Shown: piece after piece, positions 18,235 through 25,989 of the stretch
Position numbering within the stretch: position 1 is the first letter of the stretch
How the letters are laid out: each line of letters begins with the position of its first letter
Assembly: GCF_023094165.1 (NCBI RefSeq)
Contig: NZ_JALMDK010000005.1
Coordinates: 682,001-746,000, forward strand
Reading direction: 5' to 3'
Source of the DNA: Crossiella sp. S99.2
GTDB lineage: Bacteria > Actinomycetota > Actinomycetes > Mycobacteriales > Pseudonocardiaceae
Length of the DNA stretch: 64,000 nt
Position numbers and translations under genes: made by a program
The notes under the pieces: generated by a model
Told to the model about the DNA's origin: nothing
The model's database searches: none
What the model saw: only the letters and a program-made list of their open reading frames with translations

Positions 18235-20001
18235 TCAGCCGAGCACACGATCCCGGCCGATCGCGTCTTCGAGTACCTGCTGCACCAGCGGCGGAAGCTG
18301 GTCAACTCGATCGGGCGAGACCGTCACGACTACCGGAACAACTCGGCGGAGTTGCGGGTGACTCGTCTCGGCCACGCCGATGGCCACCACCAGCACGTCC
18401 TCGTCGATCGTGGTGACCAGGGCGGCGCTGTCGGCGAGGTCGCCGTCGTCGAGGCAGGCATCCGTGATAATCAACAGCAGGCGTCGTGTCCGGCGATCGG
18501 CGTCGACCCTCGCGAACTGCGCGGCCGCCCAAGCGAGCGCGGGGGCCAACTGGGTTTGCTCACCGCTGGCCTGCGCCTGTGCCAACCATTCCTGAGCGTT
18601 GGCAACAGATGCGCCTTCGGTGAGATCGCGGATGACCATGACCTTGTCGGCGAAACCGGCGATCCCGATAGCGGCAAGTCCGTCGAGTTCACTCACCGAG
18701 TTCACCAGCGCCGTCGCCGCGGCATGCGCCGCGGGCGCGGGCTTCGGCCCGGTTTCGGGGTCGAGCATCGAGGCCGAGCAGTCCAGCAGCAGGACGCACT
18801 GCAGGCGGTGCAGCCGACGGGCGTTGAGGTTGTCGTTGAGCCAGATCCGTGGGGCGTGCTCGATGTGGTGGTGGGCGTTGAGGTAGACGCGGCCGGCTTG
18901 CCGCTCCAGGTCCAGCCGAGGCCCCGAGCTGCTGGGGCAGCGTCGCCGCGCGGGCGCGGTGAGCAGCGGCCGGAGGACCGCCGCGAACTGCTGAGTCAGC
19001 ACCGGCACCAGATCCGCCCACCGCCTGATGACCTCCATAGCGCCTGGATCGGCCTGCTGCGCCCATTCCTCTGGCGGGAGCACCAGCTCGGCGTAGTTCC
19101 GCGGGCCGCGCTCCTCGTGATAGATCCGCACCACTGCTCGCCGATACCGTTGGTGGTCAACAGCTTCGCGGAGGAAACGCAGAAGATCACCTCGCGGCTG
19201 AGGCCGGCCTTCCGGGGAGTTCCGGCCGATGCAGTGCGCTGGGTGCGAGGTGGCGTGCAGGTGATCAAGCAGCTGCCGCTCGAACTCCTCGCGGCTGGTG
19301 CGTTCTCCTTCCTCACCTTCGTGTTCGCGCTGCCGCACCCACTCCCACAGAACATTGATCAACTCCTCGCCCAGGGGCGCCGCGTGCTGCCAGGACGTGT
19401 GCCTGGCCCGGACCAGGGTCGAGGCGATCTCCGGCCAGACCGTGGCGAAGACGGGGTCGGCCGGGTGGTCGGTCTCGGAGCCGTCAGCGCGCCGCAGCCG
19501 GCCACAGCGCATGATCAGCATGCCCCAGGCCAGCAACCGTTGGGCGTCCTGGACGGCCGAAGGGCCTGCGGCTGCGTCGGCTGGTTCGCCGTAGGGTTCC
19601 AGCAGGCACAGGTAGGCCATTTCCCGGTTGAGTGGCCAGTGGGACAGGCGGTCCAGCATGGGCAGGTGATCGCCGCGGATGTCGGCCAGGATGTTGGCGA
19701 TGACGCCGCGGAGGGTGGTCGCCGGTTGCGGCCGGTAGCCCTGGGTGTGTTCCCAGGCGTGCATCGCTTCGTGGCCGGCCAGGTAGGAGATCATCTGGTA
19801 CGGCAACGTGCCGGCCAGCTCCTGCCAGACCGGGTGGAAGTGCCCGGCCGCGAGAACCTGGCTGACCGGGAAGCCCACGGTGAACCCCAGCGGGTTCACC
19901 CGGGTGCAAGGTTGCCCAGCCGGGGTGACGAAGACCCGGTGACCCGGCACGATCATGCCGAAGACCCGCCGCAGAACACCCTCGTACTCAGCCTCGCTCA
20001 T
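18235..20001 (-). CDS. vWA-domain protein with N-terminal HExxH metallopeptidase-like domain
   Basis: A 588-residue protein. An N-terminal region around residues 70-130 contains AGHEAMHAWEH, an HExxH zinc motif, then NILADIRGDHL, resembling the putative metallopeptidase domains that precede vWA-like domains in MoxR-linked operons. A C-terminal vWA domain from about residue 400 has an intact MIDAS (LLDCSASML) and RRLLLIITDACLDDGD. A basic linker joins them. ATG 20001 overlaps the moxR stop as ATGA, so translation is coupled. By analogy with MoxR/vWA pairs, the partner ATPase would remodel a target presented by the vWA metal site. The metallopeptidase could be the effector, but its activity is inferred. 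Confidence 0.85.
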   Translation of the reverse strand: MSEAEYEGVLRRVFGMIVPGHRVFVTPAGQPCTRVNPLGFTVGFPVSQVLAAGHFHPVWQELAGTLPYQMISYLAGHEAMHAWEHTQGYRPQPATTLRGVIANILADIRGDHLPMLDRLSHWPLNREMAYLCLLEPYGEPADAAAGPSAVQDAQRLLAWGMLIMRCGRLRRADGSETDHPADPVFATVWPEIASTLVRARHTSWQHAAPLGEELINVLWEWVRQREHEGEEGERTSREEFERQLLDHLHATSHPAHCIGRNSPEGRPQPRGDLLRFLREAVDHQRYRRAVVRIYHEERGPRNYAELVLPPEEWAQQADPGAMEVIRRWADLVPVLTQQFAAVLRPLLTAPARRRCPSSSGPRLDLERQAGRVYLNAHHHIEHAPRIWLNDNLNARRLHRLQCVLLLDCSASMLDPETGPKPAPAAHAAATALVNSVSELDGLAAIGIAGFADKVMVIRDLTEGASVANAQEWLAQAQASGEQTQLAPALAWAAAQFARVDADRRTRRLLLIITDACLDDGDLADSAALVTTIDEDVLVVAIGVAETSHPQLRRVVPVVVTVSPDRVDQLPPLVQQVLEDAIGRDRVLG

Positions 20002-21479
20002 TCGACGGTGCCTCCGATCTCCGGGAAGGCGGCTTGGAGCTGCTGGTCGGAGACCAGCGAGCTGAACGGCAGGTGGGAGACCTTGGGGGTGCCCCACCCT
20101 TCCAGCCCGTGCGCGAGGGACAGTGCGTGCAGCGCCAGCGCCGGATCGCGCGGCAACTTGCCGGCGAAGACCGCCACGGCGATTTCGTTGGCAGGTTCAC
20201 CGAAAGCGCGTCGCTCGACGGCTTCCCGCACCGCGCGGCTGCCCCAGGAGTACCGGGCGGCCAGCACCTGATTGTGGTTGAGCAGACAGGCTGTCCGGGC
20301 GGTGAGATCGGCGAAGTTCTCCAGCTCCTCCAGCGCTGTGTCCAGTGTGGAGGAAGAGGCCAGTCCGCGGTGGACCAGCTCGTGGAGAACCCGAGCCCCG
20401 GCCCGATAGCCGTCCTTGGCAAGGCAGTCCTGGTGGAGTTGGGTCACCGGCAACACCGTCCACCGTTCCAGCCATTTCGCGCCGAAGTCGACACTCGGCC
20501 GGTTCGTCGTCCCGGCGATGAGGACATGGGGATCGATGGGGACGTCGATCGCGCCGCCGGTGATCGGGTAGTAGGCCTGCAACCTGGCCGTGGTCGGGTT
20601 GAGCAGTGCTTCGATGGCATCGAGCACGTCCATCCGGTCGGTCCACCGGTGCAGGTCCACCAGTTCGATCACGCACGGGTGCTGGATCGCCTCGACGAGC
20701 AGGCTGTGGTGCAGCACCGTGGCCCCGCCTTCCAGGCCGATGCGGAACAGCTCGATCTGTTCAGGGCTGTTGATCGTCAGGTAGGGCACGCCGCGGTTGG
20801 CGGCGATGCGGGCCAGCGTCGCGGACTTGCCGGTCCCGGGCGGTCCGGTGAGCAGGAAGACCCGGCGGCCCAGGGCCGTGAGGTTCTCCAGCTGCTGGTG
20901 CACCGCCTCGTTGGTGACCGCGTCGGTGAGCGCACGAGGATCCGGGATGCGTTCACCCAGCTCCGGTGACCACCGGGCCGGCGGCCGTAGTGGTGGGACC
21001 TGGATGGGCACGAGCGCGCTGGATGCCTTCTGCCAGCGCATACTCACCGGGAAGAACACCAGCCGGTGCTCATCGGCGAACTCGGCCGCCACAGGTTCGC
21101 CCATGCCGAATGCGAACTCGGCGATGTTGTCCATGGCCTCGCGCACCGCAGCCCCGGCCTGCCCATCCAGCTGGGTGCCGGCTTCCAGGAGGGCCTGGTG
21201 GTGTGCGCACGGGAGGATGGGACAGTCGGCGCAGTACAAGCCGGTTCCGGTGGGCTGGTACATCAGCGTGAACTCCGGCTTGGCGAGTTCGCCGTGGCCG
21301 TGGTGGATGAGGATCCGGACGGTGGTGTCCGGGGCGAGGGCGCTGGGGCTGGTGAAGCTCGCGGTCAGCTCGACCACGCTGGTGTCGGTGGTGTCGATGA
21401 TCCGAGCCGAGCTGTCGTGCAGCTGGTGCCAGAGGGCTTTGGCCTTGCGCCGTCGGATGAGGTGTGTGATTCCGTTCAT
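19998..21479 (-). CDS. MoxR-type AAA+ ATPase with N-terminal SWIM-like cysteine cluster
   Basis: A 493-residue protein. An N-terminal domain of about 200 residues carries CADCPILPCAHH near residues 82-93, a Cys2-Cys-x-His pattern like a SWIM zinc finger. The AAA+ module has Walker A GPPGTGKSAT near 211 and sensor-1 IAGTTNRPS. The Walker B region reads VIELVDLHRW, lacking the usual Glu after Asp, so hydrolysis may be weak or use another residue. ATG 21479 is preferred over GTG 21494 because the leader hairpin lies right before it, exactly as in the two crp leaders. Coupled by ATGA to the vWA gene. MoxR ATPases act as chaperones for vWA-linked complexes. Confidence 0.86.
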   Translation of the reverse strand: MNGITHLIRRRKAKALWHQLHDSSARIIDTTDTSVVELTASFTSPSALAPDTTVRILIHHGHGELAKPEFTLMYQPTGTGLYCADCPILPCAHHQALLEAGTQLDGQAGAAVREAMDNIAEFAFGMGEPVAAEFADEHRLVFFPVSMRWQKASSALVPIQVPPLRPPARWSPELGERIPDPRALTDAVTNEAVHQQLENLTALGRRVFLLTGPPGTGKSATLARIAANRGVPYLTINSPEQIELFRIGLEGGATVLHHSLLVEAIQHPCVIELVDLHRWTDRMDVLDAIEALLNPTTARLQAYYPITGGAIDVPIDPHVLIAGTTNRPSVDFGAKWLERWTVLPVTQLHQDCLAKDGYRAGARVLHELVHRGLASSSTLDTALEELENFADLTARTACLLNHNQVLAARYSWGSRAVREAVERRAFGEPANEIAVAVFAGKLPRDPALALHALSLAHGLEGWGTPKVSHLPFSSLVSDQQLQAAFPEIGGTVE

Positions 21480-21656
21480 GGTGTGCCCTGGCACGCCAGA
21501 ACCCCGCGGTCGCCGGACCGGGGGCCGCCAGGGGGTGCACCGCCTTCCAGCGGAGTGCGGGAACGCCCTGGCGTGGGCGCCGGTCTTGGGGTACGCGTTG
21601 TTGAGCTGTCAACGTGCAAGTCCGCGGTTGAACGCGAACAGCAGCTCAGGTAACGC
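21480..21656 (-). promoter_or_regulatory. Structured 5' leader of the moxR gene (copy 2 of 3)
   Basis: In gene orientation: GCGTTACCTGA (21656-21646); hairpin GTTCGCG/CGCGGAC (21639-21620); GCACGTTGAC; segment A GCCAGGG (21572-21566); segment B CCCCTGGC (21534-21527); hairpin CCCC-GGTC/GACC-GGGG (21524-21502); segment B' CTGGC (21499-21495); segment A' GCCAGGG (21492-21486); ATG at 21479. Stem sequences differ from copy 1 and copy 3 while complementarity is kept. Confidence 0.75.
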
Positions 21657-21701
21657 GGCGCCCACAACCAGGACGGGCACGCCGATTCAGACCTTCCGGG
21701 T

Positions 21702-21734
21702 CAGGGCAGCCTCCCCACCCGGGAGGCTGCCCTG
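21702..21734 (-). terminator. Terminator of the ABC exporter operon
   Basis: CAGGGCAGCCTCCC (21702-21715) and GGGAGGCTGCCCTG (21721-21734) form a perfect 14-bp stem with a 5-nt loop, 16 bases after the permease stop. Confidence 0.85.
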
Positions 21735-21749
21735 TCGACTGCCCGGGGT

Positions 21750-22550
21750 TCAGCCGATGTCGCGGCGCTGGAAGGTGGTCACCGCGGTGGCCAGCAGCAG
21801 GACGCAGCCTGCCGCGAGGGCGAGCATGCCCAGCAGGACCGGTCCGGTCCAGCCTGCTTCCAGTGGCTGGGAGCCGAAGGCCCAGTGGAACGGGCTGAGC
21901 AGGCCGAGCAGCGTGGTGTCCACCAGCGGCGTCAGGCCGCTGAGCAGGAAACCGCCGAGCGCGACCCCGGTGCCCACCCCCAGGGCCAAGCCCGAGGAGC
22001 CGCTGGCCGCGCCCACGGCGAGGGTGAGCAGGCCGTGCAGCACGCCGAGCAGCGCCAGGGCCACCGTGCCCGCCAGCAGACGGGCAACGGGGATGTCCAG
22101 GCCGGTGGGTTCGCGCAGGGCCACCAGCACCACGCCGACCGCACCGGAGACCAGGAAGACTTCGGCGAGCACCGCCAGCGCGTGCGCCGTGAGCACCTGC
22201 CTCCGGCGGACCGGCCCGGCCAGGGACATCGCCAGCACGCCGGAGCGCTCGAAGGTCCACGGCAGCGCTCCCGCGCCGATCGCGGTGATCATGACCAGCA
22301 GCGGGGCGATCTTGGTGAAGATCTGCGAGGAGACGTAGCCGGCCGGGGTGACCATGTCCGTGCCGAAGAAGGCGGTCAGTTGCGGGGGCAGCGCGGCGGT
22401 GAGCGCGCCGAGCTGGTCTCGCAGCGAGGGGTACATCGCCAGTGCGAGGGTGCACATCGTGATCGCGCCCACGGTGAGGCCGAGCACGGTGTGGCGGCGT
22501 TCGCCCATTGCCCGCCGGAACAGTTCCGGGATCACGCCGGCGGCGTTCAC
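21750..22550 (-). CDS. ABC exporter permease (ABC-2 type)
   Basis: A 266-residue membrane protein with six predicted hydrophobic segments and the topology of ABC-2 export permeases: a large first extracytoplasmic loop (residues 40-75), then paired helices ending in GPVLLGMLALAAGCVLLLATAV. Its ATG overlaps the end of the ATPase gene as ATGA, so the two form a transporter. Export of a drug, lipid or peptide is likely; the substrate is not readable from sequence. The divergent TetR gene probably controls the operon. Confidence 0.85.
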   Translation of the reverse strand: MNAAGVIPELFRRAMGERRHTVLGLTVGAITMCTLALAMYPSLRDQLGALTAALPPQLTAFFGTDMVTPAGYVSSQIFTKIAPLLVMITAIGAGALPWTFERSGVLAMSLAGPVRRRQVLTAHALAVLAEVFLVSGAVGVVLVALREPTGLDIPVARLLAGTVALALLGVLHGLLTLAVGAASGSSGLALGVGTGVALGGFLLSGLTPLVDTTLLGLLSPFHWAFGSQPLEAGWTGPVLLGMLALAAGCVLLLATAVTTFQRRDIG

Positions 22551-23473
22551 CGGGTCACCTCCGCCGCGGGACCGTAGTAGCGCAGGAACACGTCTTCGAG
22601 TTCGGTCTCCGGTGTGCGTAAGGCCAGCACACGGTAGGCGCCGAGGATGCTGACCACCTCGGTGACCGGTCCCTCGACGGCGAAGCGCACCTCCGCGCCC
22701 GCACTGTCCACATGGAACACCGAAGGCAGGGAGCGCGTTTGGTCGGTGAAGGCGACCGCGTCGGCGTGCTCGGCGAAGGTGACCTCGAAGCGGTGGAGTG
22801 CCCGCCCGAGTAGCACGTCGGTGCGGGCGCAGGCCACCAGACGGCCCGCGCGCATGATGGCCACCCGGTCGGCGACCCGTTCGACCTCCGGCAAGGTGTG
22901 CGAGGAAAGCAGGATCCCGGCTCCCGTCGCGCGGAGTTCGTCGATGATGGTGTGGAACTCCTTCTGCACCAGCGGGTCCAGGCCGCTGATCGGCTCGTCC
23001 AGCACAGCCAGCCGGGGCGAGTGGGCCAGTGCGGCGATGATGCCGATCTTGCGCTTGTTCCCCGAGGACAGCGTCCGCAGTGGACGGTGCAGCTCGACAT
23101 CAAGCCGCTCCGCCAGCTCGTGCGCCCTGGCCTGGTGCGGGCCGGGCGCGAGTTGGCGCAGCGCGCGGAGGTGGTCGAGGTTGGCCAGGCCGGTGAGCCT
23201 GGGGTGCAGCGCGAACTCCGCGGGCAGGAACCCCAACTCGTGATGTGCCTGTGGCGCCTGGGACCAGGCGTCGTGCCCGAGCACGCTGGCTCGTCCGGCC
23301 GTGGGCCTGGCCAGTCCCAGCAGCATGCGGATCGTGGTGGTCTTGCCCGCGCCGTTGGGGCCGAGGAAACCCAGGATCTCACCCGGTGCGAGTTCGAGGT
23401 CCAGGTCTTCGACCGCGGTCAACGCGCCGAAGCGTTTGGTCAGGTGGTGTGTGCGCACCAGAGGGTCGCTCAT
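22547..23473 (-). CDS. ABC exporter ATP-binding protein
   Basis: A 308-residue ATPase of the DrrA/CcmA-like drug-export group. Walker A is GPNGAGKTTT, the signature is LSSGNKRKIGI (a variant of LSGGQ), Walker B is RLAVLDEPISGLDPL, and the switch His is SSHTLPEVE. A C-terminal domain of about 90 residues follows the nucleotide-binding domain, as in DrrA-like proteins. Upstream lies a 246-base region shared with the divergent TetR gene. Cytoplasmic, paired with the permease overlapping its end. Confidence 0.9.
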   Translation of the reverse strand: MSDPLVRTHHLTKRFGALTAVEDLDLELAPGEILGFLGPNGAGKTTTIRMLLGLARPTAGRASVLGHDAWSQAPQAHHELGFLPAEFALHPRLTGLANLDHLRALRQLAPGPHQARAHELAERLDVELHRPLRTLSSGNKRKIGIIAALAHSPRLAVLDEPISGLDPLVQKEFHTIIDELRATGAGILLSSHTLPEVERVADRVAIMRAGRLVACARTDVLLGRALHRFEVTFAEHADAVAFTDQTRSLPSVFHVDSAGAEVRFAVEGPVTEVVSILGAYRVLALRTPETELEDVFLRYYGPAAEVTR

Positions 23474-23694
23474 GGCATACCCGCCCGCCTTCGTCCGTCA
23501 CTACGGTCGGCTCCGGGCGGAGCGGACCGTGCCGACCAGGCTTCCCGGCACACCGGTGACCACCTTGCCCTACGCGGAGTGCCGCGGGCAATTGGCGCTC
23601 GCCGCCGACCGCCCGCGCGCTGCTTGCGAATCGATAACGGCCCTGCCTGGCCGATCCTTACGCCGTCTTGACAGGTGAGCGCTCGACGCCGTGC

Positions 23695-23712
23695 TGAACA
23701 AGTGTTTAGTAT
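23695..23712 (+). promoter_or_regulatory. Probable TetR operator and -10 element
   Basis: TGAACA-AG-TGTTTA (23695-23708) is an imperfect palindrome of TetR-operator form. TAGTAT (23707-23712) matches a -10 box eight bases before ATG 23720, implying a leaderless transcript and self-repression. Confidence 0.55.
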
Positions 23713-23719
23713 CCTGTTC

Positions 23720-24343
23720 ATGCGTTCAGTCGAGGATCTCACCGCGCGGGCCCGGATCCGGGATGCCGCGCTGGCCCGCTTCGGCACCGACGGCGTCGCG
23801 GGCACGGGCGTGCGCGCGGTGGCCGCCGATGCCGGGGTCTCACCCGCGTTGGTGCTGCACCACTTCGGTTCCAAGGACGGATTGCGGCAGGCCTGCGACG
23901 AGCAGGTGCTCGCCCTTATCCGCGCCGACGGCGAGGACACCGACCCGTCCGATCTCGGCGCGCTCGCGGACATGCTGGAGTCGGCGACTCCGGTGCGCCG
24001 CTACCTCGGCCGGGCCCTGCTGGACGGCTCACCCGCCGCGGCCACCGTGTTCGCCGAGATCGTCGAGCGCACCGAGCGGTGGCTGGCCGACGGTGCGGCG
24101 CAGGGCTGGGTGCGGCCGACCGAGGACGTGCGGGCGCGGGCGGTGACCTACGTGTCCTGGCTGCTGGCCCCTTTGGTGCTGGGTGAGCAGGTGGGCAGGC
24201 TGCTCGGCGGTGATGTCGCCGAGACCGCGACCTCGGTGCGCGGGGCGCGGGCCGGGCTGGAGATGCTGACCCACGGGTTGTTCGCCGATGACCGGTGGCT
24301 GGCGGCGTTCACCTCGGTGGCCCGGCAGGGGCGGGGCCGGTGA
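23720..24343 (+). CDS. TetR-family transcriptional regulator
   Basis: A 207-residue regulator. The N-terminal helix-turn-helix spans residues 10-50 (RIRDAALARFGTDGVAGTGVRAVA, VSPALVLHHFGSKDGL). The alpha-helical ligand domain ends with LEMLTHGLFADDRWLA. ATG 23720 lies eight bases after a -10-like TAGTAT, so a leaderless mRNA is likely. It diverges from the ABC exporter genes and overlaps the glycosyltransferase gene as GTGA. It probably represses both sides in response to the exported or glycosylated compound. Confidence 0.88.
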   Translation: MRSVEDLTARARIRDAALARFGTDGVAGTGVRAVAADAGVSPALVLHHFGSKDGLRQACDEQVLALIRADGEDTDPSDLGALADMLESATPVRRYLGRALLDGSPAAATVFAEIVERTERWLADGAAQGWVRPTEDVRARAVTYVSWLLAPLVLGEQVGRLLGGDVAETATSVRGARAGLEMLTHGLFADDRWLAAFTSVARQGRGR

Positions 24344-25623
24344 AGGCTTTTCTGGTCACCCACGGCACCCGGGGCGACGTGCAGCCCTTCCTCGCCCTGG
24401 CGGTCGCGTTGCGCGCGGCCGGGCACCAGGCGCGGCTGGCCGCGCCGGCTTCCTTCGCCACGCAGGCGGCTGAGTACGGCGTGGATTTCGTGCCGCTGGA
24501 TGAGGGGCCGAACCGCCTGCTGACGGATCCGGCGGCACGGGAGGCCATCGAGACCGGCTACCGGGGAGTGCGGGGCAAGATCAGCGCGTTGCGGACCCTG
24601 CGCCGGATCAAGCCGCTGATGTCGGCGGTGCTGCGCGATCTCGGCAAGGCCGCGTGGCGGGAAGCCGATGTGGTGGTGCATTCGCCGTCGCTGCCCGCCC
24701 AGCACGTGGCCGAACTCCTCAGCGTGCCCGCCGTGCTGGCGACCCTGCAACCCGGCTGGGTGCCGACTTCGCTGTTTCCGTGCCCGATGGTGCCGCTGCC
24801 CCGGCTGCCCACCGCCTTCAACCGGGCCACCTACCTTGCGGTCGCGGGCACGCTGCGCGCCCACGCCGGAGTGGCCAACGCCTGGCGTACCGGGCAGTTG
24901 GGCCTGCCCGTACGGCGCGGTGGGCATGACGTGCTGCACGAGCCCGGCGGAGCGGATCGTCTTGTTCTGCAAGCGTTCAGCCCGCACGTGACGCGGATCG
25001 ACCCGGCGTGGCCGGATTCGGTGCGCACCACCGGGTTCTGGTACCTGCCCACCGCCGAGGACTGGACACCGCCACCACGGCTGCGCCAGTTCCTCGACGA
25101 GGGCCCGCCGCCGGTCTACCTCGGTTTCGGCAGCATGGCCGGTCAGGCCGACCGGACCGGGGCAGTCGTGGCCGAGGCGGTGCGCCGGGCCGGGGTCCGC
25201 GCGGTGCTGGCCACCGGGTGGGGTGGCATCGCCGCGGTCGAGGACTCGCCCGGGGTGCTGGTGATCGAGGCGGCGCCGCACGACTGGTTGTTCCCGCGGC
25301 TGGCCGCGACGGTGCACCACGGTGGCGGCGGGACCACCGGGGCGGCGCTGGCCGCGGGCCGCCCGCAAGTGGTGTGCCCGTTCGTGGCCGACCAGCCGCA
25401 CTGGGCGCAGCGGATGCACGCCGTCGGCGTGGCCCCGGCCCCGGTGCCCCAGCAGCGACTCACCGCCGAGTGCCTGGCCACCGCGATCACCGCAGCCGTC
25501 GGTGACGCGGACCTGGCCCGGCGGGCCGAGGAGCTGAGCCGGGTGGTCCGCGCCGAGGACGGCGTCACTGCGGCGATGCGAGCACTGGAAGAACACCTTG
25601 CCCGCAAGGCAAAGCAGAAGTAG
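24340..25623 (+). CDS. UDP-sugar-dependent glycosyltransferase (GT1)
   Basis: A 427-residue GT-B fold enzyme. The N-terminal VTHGTRGDVQPFLALAVAL segment and the C-terminal donor motif HHGGGGTTGAALAAGRPQVV with FVADQPHWA are those of the macrolide/sterol glucosyltransferase group. It would transfer a sugar from a nucleotide donor to a small lipophilic acceptor. GTG 24340 overlaps the TetR stop, giving a tetR-gt operon. Together with the exporter this looks like a self-resistance or detoxification set: modify, then export. Confidence 0.9.
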   Translation: MKAFLVTHGTRGDVQPFLALAVALRAAGHQARLAAPASFATQAAEYGVDFVPLDEGPNRLLTDPAAREAIETGYRGVRGKISALRTLRRIKPLMSAVLRDLGKAAWREADVVVHSPSLPAQHVAELLSVPAVLATLQPGWVPTSLFPCPMVPLPRLPTAFNRATYLAVAGTLRAHAGVANAWRTGQLGLPVRRGGHDVLHEPGGADRLVLQAFSPHVTRIDPAWPDSVRTTGFWYLPTAEDWTPPPRLRQFLDEGPPPVYLGFGSMAGQADRTGAVVAEAVRRAGVRAVLATGWGGIAAVEDSPGVLVIEAAPHDWLFPRLAATVHHGGGGTTGAALAAGRPQVVCPFVADQPHWAQRMHAVGVAPAPVPQQRLTAECLATAITAAVGDADLARRAEELSRVVRAEDGVTAAMRALEEHLARKAKQK

Positions 25624-25678
25624 AAGAATCCACAATGGACATCGCGGGAGCTGTCGCCCACCCGCCAGCGCGTGTTCA

Positions 25679-25728
25679 GAGCCTGGTTCGAGACCGTGAA
25701 AGCGTTGTGCGCCAAGTGTTGAAGCTGG
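25679..25728 (+). repeat. 50-bp inverted repeat, left copy
   Basis: GAGCCTGGTTCGA begins a 50-bp sequence found inverted at 28887-28936 with 44 of 50 matches. Both copies can be read as a short C-terminal peptide RAWFET..ALCAK followed by a stop, so they may be transposase-end remnants. It lies in the 366-base interval 25624-25989, where I see no gene. Confidence 0.75.
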
Positions 25729-25989
25729 CTTCTTCAGATCAGGCGTGGCGCTGATGGCGCTACGTTGAGCACACCCGCTTCGCCAACTGGGAGCAGGTCG
25801 CCCCGGTGGACACCACCGGGGCCGCCGACGTCACGCCCATCTGCACGCCGAAACAGTTGACCAGGAAAGGAAACGAGCCGCGCTCGTTGAGGAGTTACCT
25901 AGCCTTCAGGCGATATCGGCACACATACCGATGTTCTTGCGCGCCCGTTCCGCTGTACTGCCCCCCGGGGGATGACCACGGAGGGGGAC

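Noticed and set aside
25679..25728. GGTTCGA within the inverted repeat as a tRNA T-arm
   Set aside because: Flanking bases do not form a T-stem, and no acceptor or anticodon arms are found; no tRNA was seen in the window.
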